From positions 140,530 to 204,529 of the forward strand of contig DATBGZ010000038.1 of the NCBI GenBank assembly GCA_036557785.1: a DNA stretch of 64,000 nucleotides, read 5' to 3'. Position numbers and translations under genes: made by a program. The notes beneath the pieces are model-generated. The model saw only the letters and a program-made list of their open reading frames with translations. It had not been told where the DNA came from and searched no databases. Below are positions 26,509 to 35,343 of this stretch, piece after piece. Every line of letters begins with the position of its first letter. The stretch's first letter is position 1. This DNA comes from DATBGZ01 sp036557785 (GTDB lineage: Bacteria; Actinomycetota; Actinomycetes; Mycobacteriales; Micromonosporaceae).

Positions 26509-27939
26509 TCAGCCACCCAGGCTCGCGCCGATCTCGCGGACCACGGCGACGAGTACGTCGAGGTCGGCGGCGGTGGTGCGCCAGTTGCTGATCGCGGGTC
26601 GCAGCGCCACGTGTCCACGGTAGACGGTTGGGCCCGCGAAGACCCGCCCGTCATCGAGCAGCGCCGCGGCCAGCCGCCGGTTCAACCCGTCGAGCTCCGC
26701 TTCGGAGGCTCCCGCGGGGCGGTACCGGAAGCAGACGATGTTCAGCGATACCTCGGCGAGGCGCTCGAGGTCGGGTGCGGCGTCGACCGCGTCGGCAAGG
26801 TACCGCGCCAGCGCGCAGTGCCGCTCGACCAGCTCGCGGAAGCCGGAGCGGCCGTACGCCGCCAGGCTCGCCCAGATCGGCAGTGCCCGGGCACGCCGCG
26901 ACGATTCTGGCCCGAGCAGCCCGTAGCCGCCGCGCGGATCGTCCGGGCCGGGCAGGTACGCCGCACCGGGCATGCCGAACGCCGGGCCGAGCCGCGCCGG
27001 GTCGGCGACCAGGGCGAACCCGCTCTCGTACGGCACATTGAGCCACTTGTGCGCGTCGGCGGCGATCGAGTTCGCGCGGTCGATCCCCGCGGTGAGGTGG
27101 CTGGTGCCGGGCGACAGCGACGCGAAGAGCCCGAAGGCGCCGTCCACGTGCAGCCACGCGCCGAACTCTTCCGCGAGATCCGCGAAGTCCGCGATCGGGT
27201 CGAACTCGCCGGCGTTGACCTCGCCGGCGGTCGCGATGAGCACCGCGGGAGCACCGTCCAATGAGGAGAGTCGCTGCCGCAGCGCGGCGAGGTCGACGCG
27301 ACCGACGTCGTCGCGGACGAACGCCTCGACCGTGTCCCGGCCATGCCCGAGCAGCTGCAGGGCCTTGCGGGCGCTGGGGTGCACGTAACCTCCGCCGAGC
27401 ACCGGCATCCGCGGCAGCCCGACGATGCCCTCGGCCGCGACGTCGACACCGTGCCGCTCGCCCCACCAGTGCGTGGCGGTCGCGAGCGCCGTGACATTGC
27501 CGAATGTCGCGCTCGCCGTCAGCGCGCCGCCCCACGACGGGGGCAGGCCGACGAGGTCGACCAGCCACGCCAGCACGGTGGTCTCCACGGTGGTGGCGAA
27601 GAAGGACGAGGCCCGGACGAACGCGTTCTGGTCGAGCAGCGAGACCACCCAGTCGGCGGCGAGCGCGGCCGGCGTCGAGCCACCGATCACGAAGTGGTAG
27701 AAGCGCGGTCCCGCGGAGGCCGTCGCGGTCGCGGTACCCACGCGCAGCAACGTCTCCACCGCCGCCATCGTGCCGGAGCCACGTTCGGGCAGCGGGCCCT
27801 GCACCTGTGACAGCAACGGTTCGGCGGTCGGATCGTAGACGGGACGTGTGGCCAGCGAGTCGAGGTACGGCTCCGCGGCGGCCAGGACGCGCTGTAGCGC
27901 CGGGACGGTCTCAGCCGCCTCGGCCAGAGGATCACCCAT
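26509..27939 (-). CDS. Pyridoxal-phosphate decarboxylase (group II)
   Basis: 476 residues, usual for this family. The PLP lysine lies in IAADAHKWLNVPY; an upstream HVDGAFG gives the Asp that binds the PLP ring nitrogen. Family members decarboxylate aromatic amino acids, glutamate or aspartate; specificity cannot be read here. The sequence TACCGT ends seven bases before the ATG, so a leaderless transcript is possible. Stops three bases from the convergent mannosyltransferase-like gene. Confidence 0.9.
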   Translation of the reverse strand: MGDPLAEAAETVPALQRVLAAAEPYLDSLATRPVYDPTAEPLLSQVQGPLPERGSGTMAAVETLLRVGTATATASAGPRFYHFVIGGSTPAALAADWVVSLLDQNAFVRASSFFATTVETTVLAWLVDLVGLPPSWGGALTASATFGNVTALATATHWWGERHGVDVAAEGIVGLPRMPVLGGGYVHPSARKALQLLGHGRDTVEAFVRDDVGRVDLAALRQRLSSLDGAPAVLIATAGEVNAGEFDPIADFADLAEEFGAWLHVDGAFGLFASLSPGTSHLTAGIDRANSIAADAHKWLNVPYESGFALVADPARLGPAFGMPGAAYLPGPDDPRGGYGLLGPESSRRARALPIWASLAAYGRSGFRELVERHCALARYLADAVDAAPDLERLAEVSLNIVCFRYRPAGASEAELDGLNRRLAAALLDDGRVFAGPTVYRGHVALRPAISNWRTTAADLDVLVAVVREIGASLGG

Positions 27940-28033
27940 GCCCGTACGGTACCGGCCTCCGGTCGGACTACACTTTGTTGCGCCGCGTGGTTACCCTGTT
28001 ACTTCCTGTCTCCACCCCGACTCAGGTGGCCCC

Positions 28034-29314
28034 GTGGCTCAGCACATCGATCCTCCCGCGATGCGCAGGGGCGCATGGTCGCACCCGGTCATGCGCGCGA
28101 TCCTCAGCGCGGAAGCCATCTCCGCTCTCGGCTCGCAGATGTCGCTGGTGGCGCTGCCGTGGTTCGTCCTGATGCGCGAGCACGACACGGCGACACAACT
28201 GGGATTCGTCCTCGCCGCCCAGGTGCTGCCCGCGGCGCTGTTGGGCATCCCCTCAGCGGTCGTGGTGCAGCGCCTCGGGGTTCGACGGACCCTGCTCACC
28301 GCGGATCTGTGCCGCTGCCCGCTCATCGCTGCCATTCCGATGCTGTATCTGGCCGAGCGGCTCAGCTTTTCCATGCTGCTCGGCCTCGTCTTCGCGGTCG
28401 GCGTCTTCACCGCGCCGTACATGAGCGCCCAACGCCTGTTGATCCCGCAGACGTTCGCCGACACCGACGCCCAGGTGGTGCAGGGCAACGCGCTCGTCGA
28501 AGGCGTGATCCGATTCGCCATGCTGCTCGGGCCGGCCGTCGCGGGCGTGGCCATCATGGCGTTCGGCTCCGTGAGGGTGCTCTACTTCGACGCCTTCACG
28601 TTCCTGGTCGCGTTCCTGATCCTTCGCCGCGGGCTGCCGGTGACCACGCCGGTGACGACGCCGGTGATCACGCCGGCCGCCGCGCCGTTGGCCTCCACAG
28701 TGGACCATAGCGGTGTCTTGGCGGGCGTGCGGTTCGCGCTACGCGACCCGATCCTGAGCCGCATCACGGTCGCGTCCCTGGTCTTCGGGCTCTTCTTCCC
28801 GCCGCTGATCGCGAGCCTGCCCGTGCTGACGAAGTTCCGGTACGACAGCGACCCACGTGTCGCCGGTCTGCTCTACTCCGCGATGGGCGCGGGCGCGTTG
28901 GTCGGCACTCTGGTCGTGCTGCCGTTCGCGAAAGCCCCGGCGCTGCGCCTGGGCGCGATCGGAGCGGTCGGGCTCTCGGTTCCGCTGTGGCTGCTCGTCG
29001 GGAACCTGAAGGCCTGGCAGTTCGCACTGGTCATGCTCGTCTCTGGACTCTTCACCCCCATCCTCAATGCGCCGGTGATCAGCCAGATCGCGCTGCGTGC
29101 CCCGGAACCGGTGCGAGCCAAGGTGGTGACCTTCGTACTCACCACCAACATGCTCACCGGTCCGATCGCGTTCGCGCTGACCGGGCCCGCGCTGGACCAC
29201 TGGGGCCTCACCCCCGTGTACGTGGTCGTCGCGGTGGGCGTGACCGCGGCCTCCGCGCTGATGGTGACCCTCGCGTCCGTCGCCCCCCGACAGTCGTCGA
29301 TGTCGATCCCCTAG
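28034..29314 (+). CDS. MFS transporter (multidrug-exporter type)
   Basis: 426 residues from the GTG at 28034, which has CAGGTGG just upstream. About 12 membrane segments. LGVRRTLLTADLCR matches the MFS loop 2-3 region, and the fold is of the MFS_3/enterobactin-exporter type. The central loop contains an imperfect Pro-Val-Thr-Thr repeat (PVTTPVTTPVITP), encoded by 12-base DNA repeats. Substrate unknown. Divergent from the decarboxylase gene. Confidence 0.9.
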   Translation: MAQHIDPPAMRRGAWSHPVMRAILSAEAISALGSQMSLVALPWFVLMREHDTATQLGFVLAAQVLPAALLGIPSAVVVQRLGVRRTLLTADLCRCPLIAAIPMLYLAERLSFSMLLGLVFAVGVFTAPYMSAQRLLIPQTFADTDAQVVQGNALVEGVIRFAMLLGPAVAGVAIMAFGSVRVLYFDAFTFLVAFLILRRGLPVTTPVTTPVITPAAAPLASTVDHSGVLAGVRFALRDPILSRITVASLVFGLFFPPLIASLPVLTKFRYDSDPRVAGLLYSAMGAGALVGTLVVLPFAKAPALRLGAIGAVGLSVPLWLLVGNLKAWQFALVMLVSGLFTPILNAPVISQIALRAPEPVRAKVVTFVLTTNMLTGPIAFALTGPALDHWGLTPVYVVVAVGVTAASALMVTLASVAPRQSSMSIP

Positions 29315-29319
29315 CCCCG

Positions 29320-29505
29320 CGCGTCGCGTCCGGGCGACCCGGTACACCACTGCCTGCAGGCGCAGGTACTCGGCGGGCGTCAGGTCCAGTGCTCGTGCCC
29401 GGGTTCGCCGGCGAGCAGGGTGCAGATAAAGCACGCTCCCGACCGCACCCGCCTGGCGTACGCCTCGCGAGATGCCGGATCCACCGGCACGCGCTCGGTG
29501 CCCAT
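29320..29505 (-). pseudogene. Remnant of a HIT-family hydrolase gene
   Basis: An ATG at 29505 gives 41 codons, MGTERVPVDPASREAYARRV then SGACFICTLLAGEPGHEHW, ending in TGA at 29380-29382. This is the usual N-terminus of actinobacterial HIT proteins. In another frame, starting near 29396, LDLTPAEYLRLQAVVYRV matches a HIT segment normally ~45 residues further on. The stretch between them is missing, the frame is shifted, and the C-terminus with the HxHxH motif is absent. The gene is therefore dead: an internal deletion plus truncation. Confidence 0.7.
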
Positions 29506-29514
29506 GGGCCGACG

Positions 29515-30693
29515 CTACGCGGTGCGCAGGATGAGCAGGGTGATCTCGCTCGGGGCGAAGATGCGAAATGGCGGGCCCCAGAATCCCGTTCCGCGGCTGG
29601 TGTAGAGCTGAGTGCGCTCGCCGTGGCGGGTCAGGCCGTGCAGCGTCGGCTGGTCCACCCGTACGAGCAGGTGGAAGGGCCACATCTGCCCGCCATGGGT
29701 GTGTCCGGAAATCTGCAGGTCGACCCCGTGCGAGATCGCGGCATCGACCTGCTTCGGTTGGTGGGCGAGCAGCAGCACCGGTACGCCGTCCGGGGCCCCG
29801 GCGAGGGCCGCGCCATGGTCCGCGCCGTGCCCCGGCCGCCCCGATCCCTTGGCCGTACGGTCGTCCACGCCCGCGACGACCAGCCTCGCCCCGCCCCGCT
29901 CGACGACGATGTGGCGGTTGTGCAGCGCCTCCCAGCCGAGCTCGGTCATGTGCGCGAGCCAGCCGTCCGCCTCACCGAAGTACTCGTGGTTGCCGGTGAC
30001 ATAGGTACGCGCCAGCCGGGCCCGCACGTCGGCCAGGTGTCGCGACTGCTCCTGCCGGGCGGCCACCGAACCGTCGGCGATATCGCCGGTGTGGCAGGCC
30101 ACATCGGCATCGAGGGAGTTGACCACCTCGACGACTCGGGCAGACCACCGGACGCGGTCGATCGGCCCGTAGTGCGTGTCCGTGATGAGCACCACCCGGG
30201 CCCCGTCAAGCCCAGAGCCCAGCCCACCGATACCGACCTCGACCGTGCGGACGCGGGGCACCCGCATCGCCTCGAAGTATCCCCAGACCAGCAGCACCGC
30301 CGCGATCGCGAGCACCGCCACGGCCACCACGCGGTCCACCGCGGGCGTCGCCACGCCGACCCCGCGCAGCACGCCGCCGGCGACCGCTCCCAGCACCGAC
30401 CAGGCGAAGAGCACCCAGATCACCCCGAGCAGGGCGTCGCCGGTGCAGGCCGCGGGGTCGCTGCCCTTGCCGTGACCGCGGTACATGAGCAGCGGCAGGG
30501 TCAGCGCGCCGAGGCCGAGGGCGACGGCTGCGACCACCGTCACCGGAACCGGCCAGGACGGTGCCAGCACCAATGTCCACAAGGGAGCGCCAAACAGCAG
30601 TGCCATCGCCGTGACCAGCACGGCGACGAAGGCGGCCACCCGCCGGCGGTGCCTGCGTGCGGCCTGGCGGGCAGGCGAGTCGGTCGTCGTCAC
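29515..30693 (-). CDS. Membrane-anchored metallophosphoesterase
   Basis: 392 residues from the GTG at 30693 with AGGAA about eight bases upstream. Four N-terminal membrane segments (about 15-150) precede a calcineurin-like phosphoesterase domain with all metal motifs: TDTHYG (DxH), TGDIADG (GD), TGNHEYF (GNHE), LLLAHQP and SGHTHGGQ (GHxH). Related to YkuE/YaeI-type enzymes. Substrate unknown. Divergent from a sigma factor gene, with 65 bp between starts. Confidence 0.9.
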   Translation of the reverse strand: MTTTDSPARQAARRHRRRVAAFVAVLVTAMALLFGAPLWTLVLAPSWPVPVTVVAAVALGLGALTLPLLMYRGHGKGSDPAACTGDALLGVIWVLFAWSVLGAVAGGVLRGVGVATPAVDRVVAVAVLAIAAVLLVWGYFEAMRVPRVRTVEVGIGGLGSGLDGARVVLITDTHYGPIDRVRWSARVVEVVNSLDADVACHTGDIADGSVAARQEQSRHLADVRARLARTYVTGNHEYFGEADGWLAHMTELGWEALHNRHIVVERGGARLVVAGVDDRTAKGSGRPGHGADHGAALAGAPDGVPVLLLAHQPKQVDAAISHGVDLQISGHTHGGQMWPFHLLVRVDQPTLHGLTRHGERTQLYTSRGTGFWGPPFRIFAPSEITLLILRTA

Positions 30694-30745
30694 AGTGGCG
30701 TTCCTATCATGCCCGCTGCGATGCGACGGATCGCCCCGCTGAGGG

Positions 30746-30759
30746 TAGCCTGTGGCCGG
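30746..30759 (+). promoter_or_regulatory. -10 element placing a leaderless start for the sigma gene
   Basis: TAGCCT at 30746-30751 ends seven bases before the GTG at 30759, the distance expected if transcription starts at the start codon. The same hexamer and spacing occur before the hydrolase gene at 38247. No clear -35 element. Confidence 0.4.
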
Positions 30760-31769
30760 TGGATGCAGGGGTGGCAGAGCGCTCGGGCGCAGGGGTGGGC
30801 GAGGTCGCCGAGCTGGAGGCGTATCGGCGCGAGCTGACCGGGTACTGCTACCGGATGCTCGGCTCCGGGTTCGAGGCCGAGGACGCGGCACAGGAGGCCC
30901 TGGTGCGGGCCTGGCGGGCCCATGAACGCTTCGAGGGGCGCTCAGCGCTGCGATCGTGGCTGTACCGGATCGCGACCAACGTCTGCCTGGACATGCTCGA
31001 CGCCGGCCAGCGCCGGGCCCGACCCATGGATCTGGGCCCATCCGGGCGAGCCACGGACGCGGTGCCGGCGCCGCTGCCGGAACGCACCTGGATCATGCCG
31101 GTCCCCGACGCGTCGGTACTGCCGGGCTCGGGCGATCCGGCGGAGGTCGCCGTGACGCGCGAATCCGTACGGCTGGCGTTCGTCGCGGCGTTGCAGCACC
31201 TGCCGCCCCGACAGCGTGCCGTGCTCATCCTGCGCGAGGTGCTGCAGTGGCCGGCGGCCGAGGTGGCCCAGTTGCTGGAGACCAGCGTCGCCTCGGTGAA
31301 CAGTGCCCTGCAGCGGGCCCGAGCCACGCTGGCGTCGATCGATGTGATGGACACCGATACGCTCGCTCCCGACGACCCGGCCCAACGGTCGCTGCTGGAC
31401 CGGTACGTGTCGGCGTTCGAGGCATACGACCTCGACGCGCTCACCGCCCTGCTGCACGAGGACGCGATGCTGTCCATGCCACCGTTGGCGCTGTGGCTGC
31501 GGGGCCCGGACCAGATCCGGGCCTGGATGCTCGGCACCGGCCGGCACTGCCGGGGCTCGCGCCTGATCCCGACCGCGGCGAACGGCTCGCCCGCGTTCGG
31601 CCAGTACCGGGCGACCGGCCCCGGCGGCTCGCACGAGCCCTGGGCGCTGATCATCCTGGAGATCGAGGCGGGACGCATCGCCACCATGAACTCGTTCCTC
31701 GACACCGGCCGCCTGTTCGACCTCTTCGGCCTCCCGCCCGTACCCCCGTTGCCAGCGCGGGGGGCCTAG
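30759..31769 (+). CDS. ECF sigma factor with SnoaL-like C-terminal domain (SigG/SigX5 type)
   Basis: 336 residues from the GTG at 30759. Sigma region 2: YRRELTGYCYRMLGSGFEAE and EALVRAWRAHERFEGRSALR; region 4: LPPRQRAVLILREVLQWPA then VAQLLETSVASVNSALQRAR. The last ~130 residues (LLDRYVSAFEAYDLDALTAL onward) form a SnoaL/NTF2-like domain, typical of sigma families that work without a classic anti-sigma and sense something through this domain. The stop overlaps the convergent membrane gene's stop by four bases (CTAG). Confidence 0.9.
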   Translation: MDAGVAERSGAGVGEVAELEAYRRELTGYCYRMLGSGFEAEDAAQEALVRAWRAHERFEGRSALRSWLYRIATNVCLDMLDAGQRRARPMDLGPSGRATDAVPAPLPERTWIMPVPDASVLPGSGDPAEVAVTRESVRLAFVAALQHLPPRQRAVLILREVLQWPAAEVAQLLETSVASVNSALQRARATLASIDVMDTDTLAPDDPAQRSLLDRYVSAFEAYDLDALTALLHEDAMLSMPPLALWLRGPDQIRAWMLGTGRHCRGSRLIPTAANGSPAFGQYRATGPGGSHEPWALIILEIEAGRIATMNSFLDTGRLFDLFGLPPVPPLPARGA

Positions 31770-32776
31770 CCTGGCAGGTCGCCGGCGTGGTCCACGATCG
31801 CCCGGGCCATGACCGCCGTCGAGGCGATGACGGTACCCGCTGTTTCGGAGAACGAACCGCCGGGCGGCTCGGGGGCGCCGAGTGGCTTGCCGGTGAGCAC
31901 GTCCCGCTCGCCGAGGTACTGCAGGGTGTTCCGATCGAAGATCCACTCTTGGCGGATCGCACCGTTGGCGTAGGGGTGGGCGATCCCGATCCCGTGCCGG
32001 CCGAGGGCGTCGACCACGTCATCGATGACGGTGACGTCGGGGATCCGGGCCGCGGCCTGGTACAGGGCGACAGCCAGGTGCGGTGGCACGACCTGCTCCC
32101 TGATGAGGTCGCCGATCGTCGCGAACGCCTCCTGCTGGCGGCTCTGTCCCATGCCGCGTGTCTCCCGGTAGATCTTCAACAGCAGCAGGTCGGGGTCGGC
32201 CGTCAGTCCCCTGAGGTACGGCAGCGTCGGCGCGTTGATGTTCGGCTGGTGCGGCGGCAGGACGGTGTCCGTGCCCGCGGCGTCGCGAACGAGCCCTGGC
32301 GCGGATCCGTCGACCGACAGCCAGATCTCCCGCGGGCTCGGTGTCCCCTCGCTCCATCCGGGCGCCGTGCCGGTGAAGATCGCCCCGGCGCCGTACGTCT
32401 TGATGTAGACGAACTGGTCATCACGGATCTGGTCGATGGGTTGGATCTCGTCGCTGTTCGCCGCGGCCAGGGCGATGCGGTTGAGCAGCTCGCCCGCCGG
32501 GGTGTGACCGGCCCAGACCTTGCCGATGCCGAGAACGAACGCGCTCGTGAGCCACACCGCCAGGACCAGCGCCAACGCCCCGCCAACCAGGGAGGGCACC
32601 AGGACCCGCCGTCGGCGACGGGCGGGCGCTGGGTTCGCGACGGCCGTGTCCCCAGCCGTACGGTCTTCATCGATCCGTGCCATGACGGCCTCCCTGAGCG
32701 CACGCTGGCGGCCCTCGGGAAGCTCGTGGCGGGCGGGGTCCGGCAGCAGCCGGGCCAGCTCGCGGATCTCGTTCAT
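31766..32776 (-). CDS. CU044_5270-family single-pass membrane protein, putative anti-sigma partner
   Basis: 336 residues. A ~55-residue cytosolic N-terminus (MNEIRELARLLPDPARHELP) precedes a basic stretch, one membrane segment (about 58-82) and a large extracytoplasmic domain. Proteins of this family are typically encoded right after an ECF sigma factor, as here with an ATGA overlap. An anti-sigma role is inferred from position; no zinc-binding anti-sigma motif is present. Confidence 0.75.
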   Translation of the reverse strand: MNEIRELARLLPDPARHELPEGRQRALREAVMARIDEDRTAGDTAVANPAPARRRRRVLVPSLVGGALALVLAVWLTSAFVLGIGKVWAGHTPAGELLNRIALAAANSDEIQPIDQIRDDQFVYIKTYGAGAIFTGTAPGWSEGTPSPREIWLSVDGSAPGLVRDAAGTDTVLPPHQPNINAPTLPYLRGLTADPDLLLLKIYRETRGMGQSRQQEAFATIGDLIREQVVPPHLAVALYQAAARIPDVTVIDDVVDALGRHGIGIAHPYANGAIRQEWIFDRNTLQYLGERDVLTGKPLGAPEPPGGSFSETAGTVIASTAVMARAIVDHAGDLPG

Positions 32777-33411
32777 GTCTTCGCCTCCGGTGCGGGCCGG
32801 GCCGTCGCGACGCGGCGGCTACTGTCTACCTGTCGCGGCGGCGCATCGAGTTCCACAGTGGAGCGCACGCGCCGGAGTTTGCGCCGGGCCCGGGACAGCC
32901 GCGACCGTACGGTCCCGACCGGGATGCCCAGCGCCTGTGCCGCGGCCGCGTAGTCGAGCTCGGCCCAGACGCACAGCGCGACCACCTCGCGCTCCTGCGG
33001 ACGCAGGTGGCCCAGCGCGGCCCGTACCTGCGCGAGCAGCCGCGACTCGTCGAGTCGGCCGACCACGTCGTCGGCGAAGTCCGGCTGCTCGTCGCGTGGC
33101 GCGACCCGGACCAGCAGGTCGCGCTCGCGCCGGTGTTTGCGGTTGAGGTTGCGGATGACGTTGGTAGCGATGCCGAGCAGCCACGGTCGCGGTGACCCGC
33201 CATCGGCGTCGATGCGCTCGCGCAACCGCCACGCCTGCAGGAACGTCGCCGAGAGCACGTCCTCCGCCACGCCACGGTCGCCGGTCAGGCGATACGCGTG
33301 CAGGTAGACGGCCCGGGCGTACGCGTCGAAGAGCTCGCCGAACGCGGGCGGCTCTCCGGCGCGCAGGCGTTCCCGCAGACTGCGCTCCACATCCTCAACC
33401 TGTCCGCCCAC
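32773..33411 (-). CDS. ECF RNA polymerase sigma factor
   Basis: 212 residues from a GTG. Region 2 spans FGELFDAYARAVYLHAYRL to FLQAWRLRERI; region 4 spans LRPQEREVVALCVWAEL to GIPVGTVRSRLSRARRKL. It directs RNA polymerase to a small regulon, often including its own promoter. Translationally coupled to the membrane protein that follows. Its 5' end faces a lipoprotein gene on the other strand. Confidence 0.92.
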   Translation of the reverse strand: MGGQVEDVERSLRERLRAGEPPAFGELFDAYARAVYLHAYRLTGDRGVAEDVLSATFLQAWRLRERIDADGGSPRPWLLGIATNVIRNLNRKHRRERDLLVRVAPRDEQPDFADDVVGRLDESRLLAQVRAALGHLRPQEREVVALCVWAELDYAAAAQALGIPVGTVRSRLSRARRKLRRVRSTVELDAPPRQVDSSRRVATARPAPEAKT

Positions 33412-33510
33412 GCCGGTCAGGTTCCCGGTTGCGCCCGGCGTCCGTCAACGCCGCAGAGCCCGCTCCCACTCTGGCGGGAACTGGCGGCCAGGGTCGGGCG
33501 TCGAAGGGCC

Positions 33511-33948
33511 ATGAATGCCTGGCGTGCGCCGCTGGTCGTGCTGATTGTGGGCGTTTTGGGTGGATGCGCCGCCGGTGCGTCCGACCCCGCTGGCCCGGGT
33601 GTCACGGTGCCGTCCGGCACAACGGACTGCGGCACGTACGTCTTGACCCAGCGGGGCGACCCGCAGCACCCCGGCGACGACAGGGTGCCCGACTCCGCCT
33701 TGAGCTGCTTCCTCGACGCGGTGCGGGCCAAGAGTCCGGCCGTGCTGACGGTGTCTCTGCCGACCGTCGAGGGCGACCCGATTCACTACACGTACCTCTC
33801 CGACGTCCAGGGTTCCGTCCAGGTCACGGAGGACACGCGCGAGGACAGGTACGGCCCGCGCGCCATCTACCACATGACGTGCACCGGTCCGAGTGCCGAC
33901 AACGGGCGTCTCTCCTTCGTGCAGTGCTCGACGCCCGTCGCGGCCTGA
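33511..33948 (+). CDS. Small lipoprotein of unknown function
   Basis: 145 residues from the ATG at 33511 with GAAGGG upstream. MNAWRAPLVVLIVGVLGGC is a lipoprotein signal with lipobox VLGGC. The mature part has four further Cys (TTDCGTY, LSCFLDA, MTCTGPS, VQCSTP), which may form two disulphides. I do not recognise the family. It is divergent from the ECF sigma gene and could be a target of it. Confidence 0.7.
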   Translation: MNAWRAPLVVLIVGVLGGCAAGASDPAGPGVTVPSGTTDCGTYVLTQRGDPQHPGDDRVPDSALSCFLDAVRAKSPAVLTVSLPTVEGDPIHYTYLSDVQGSVQVTEDTREDRYGPRAIYHMTCTGPSADNGRLSFVQCSTPVAA

Positions 33949-34032
33949 CCCGTCGTTGCCCTGGTGGCACGCTCGCCTGACTGACTACGCACGGTCACTC
34001 GAACAGGCCTGGCGGGGCAGTTTCTCGTCGGA

Positions 34033-34059
34033 CGGTTTGCTTTGGTGCTTCTGACGCAA
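34033..34059 (+). repeat. Dispersed element, copy A
   Basis: Core GGTTTGCTTTGGTGCTTCTG followed by ACGCAAC. One of five copies in the window with consensus TTTGCTCAGGTGCKTCTG-ACGCAAC, then GCCC and CTGG after a few bases. Confidence 0.7.
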
Positions 34060-34272
34060 CGGCCCCTCACCTGGCAATAGTGATATAGCGAAAGGATTCG
34101 CTCTAGGCCGCCCGCTTACGGACGGTGATGTGGGCGGGTGCGCCCTGCGCCGGCGACGACGGCACTGTCCGTCAGGGATCCGGCTGTCGCGTCCTCGAAG
34201 CGCTCACTCTCCGTGAGCGGGGACCTCTGATCGACATCGGCGAGTCAATAAATATCAGCAGTCCACGGGGCG

Positions 34273-34299
34273 TTGCGCGAGAAGCACCTAAGCAAAGCG
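34273..34299 (-). repeat. Dispersed element, copy B
   Basis: Inverted relative to copy A: on the plus strand TTGCGCGAGAAGCACCTAAG then CAAAGCG. It forms, with copy A, an inverted pair about 240 bp apart. The AT-rich flank AATAAATATCAGC lies on its outer side. Confidence 0.7.
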
Positions 34300-34397
34300 A
34301 TCGCAGTGCGCAGGTCCGGGATCGGGTGTTCGAGTAGCTGTACGTAATGTTCGTGCGGGACTGAGGGGCCAGGGCGGTCAGGCGCAAGGCCGCGGGC

Positions 34398-34457
34398 GGG
34401 TCAGGAGGCGGCAGGGCGGGCAAGGAGGCGGCAGGGCGGGCAAGGAGGCAACAGAGC
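34398..34457. repeat. 20-bp tandem repeat, three copies
   Basis: Units at 34398-34417, 34418-34437 and 34438-34457, based on GGGCAAGGAGGCGGCAGGGC with a few changes in the first and third. It lies just after the methyltransferase stop codon. Confidence 0.75.
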
Positions 34458-34478
34458 AAGTCAGGGCGGACGGGCGGG

Positions 34479-35276
34479 TCAGGGGTAGCAGAGCAGCTCG
34501 CCATGGGGGATGGCGAACCAGCCGTCCTCGGCCGCGGCCCACCGGCGCCAGGCTACGGAGATCCGCACGAGTTCGTCGCGAGTGGACAGTCCACTCTCGA
34601 CAGCCTGGTCGGCGAACGAGGAGTTGACGATCCGCTCGGCCCACATTCCGCCCCAGTAGTCGCGGTCGACGAGCGTCGCGAAGCACCAGACCGATGCGCT
34701 GGGCGTGATCCGGGAGAAGCCCGCCTGTCCCGCCCACGACAGCAGCCGCCGTCCGGCATCGGCGTCGCCACCGTTGTGGCGGATCAGCGTGCGGTACAGG
34801 TCGAGCCAGCGGTCCAGGTCGGGGTCGAGCGGGTACCAGATGAAGCCGCCGTAGTCGCTGTCCCGTACGGCCACGTGCCCGTCCGGCCGGCACACCCGCC
34901 GCATCTCGCGCAGTGCGGCGACCGGGTCGCCCAGGTGCTGCAGCACCTGGTGGGCATGGACGATGTCGAAGCTGTCGTCGGGGAACTCCAATGCGTACAC
35001 GTCGCCGACCACGAAGTCCACATTCGCCAAGGCCCGGCTCGCCGCCAGAGCCTTGGCCTCGGCGAGCACACCCGGCGCCGGGTCGAGGCCGACGACGCGG
35101 CCCGGCGCGACCCGCGAAGCGAGGTCCGCGGTGATGGTGCCCGGGCCACAGCCCACATCGAGCAGACGGTGGCCGGCGCGCAGGTGCGGCAGCAGGAACG
35201 CGGCCGAGTTCTCCGCGGTACGCCACCGGTGCGAGCGCAGTACGGCCGCACCGTGCCCGTGCGTATACGTCGCCAT
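34479..35276 (-). CDS. SAM-dependent methyltransferase (class I, UbiE-like)
   Basis: 265 residues from the ATG at 35276 with GGGAGG seven bases upstream. SAM motif I LLDVGCGPGTIT (about 38-49), motif II VVGLDPAPG, and VVGDVYALEFPDDSFD then LQHLGDPVAALREM are typical of UbiE/COQ5-like enzymes. The C-terminal half has many Trp residues. Substrate unknown. A palindromic coding stretch GAGTGGACAGTCCACTC lies at 34580-34596. Confidence 0.88.
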   Translation of the reverse strand: MATYTHGHGAAVLRSHRWRTAENSAAFLLPHLRAGHRLLDVGCGPGTITADLASRVAPGRVVGLDPAPGVLAEAKALAASRALANVDFVVGDVYALEFPDDSFDIVHAHQVLQHLGDPVAALREMRRVCRPDGHVAVRDSDYGGFIWYPLDPDLDRWLDLYRTLIRHNGGDADAGRRLLSWAGQAGFSRITPSASVWCFATLVDRDYWGGMWAERIVNSSFADQAVESGLSTRDELVRISVAWRRWAAAEDGWFAIPHGELLCYP

Positions 35277-35343
35277 GAGCTGCCTCCCGGATCCGGTCGC
35301 CACGATCGTATGTCGCGTCCTGGATAACGGGATGTCGTTCTCA

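Larger units (their letters stand above)
33949..34478. other. 530-bp non-coding region with repeats
   Basis: No credible gene. It holds two inverted copies of the dispersed element (cores 34033-34059 and 34273-34299) and a 20-bp tandem repeat (34398-34457). The segment 34060-34260 has local AT-rich patches (TGATATAGCG, AATAAATATC) that stand out in this high-GC context and may be remnants of a lost gene or promoter. Confidence 0.6.

Noticed and set aside
34125..34337. 70-codon frame in the 530-bp gap
   Set aside because: No ribosome site, no conserved pattern, and it runs through repeat copy B.
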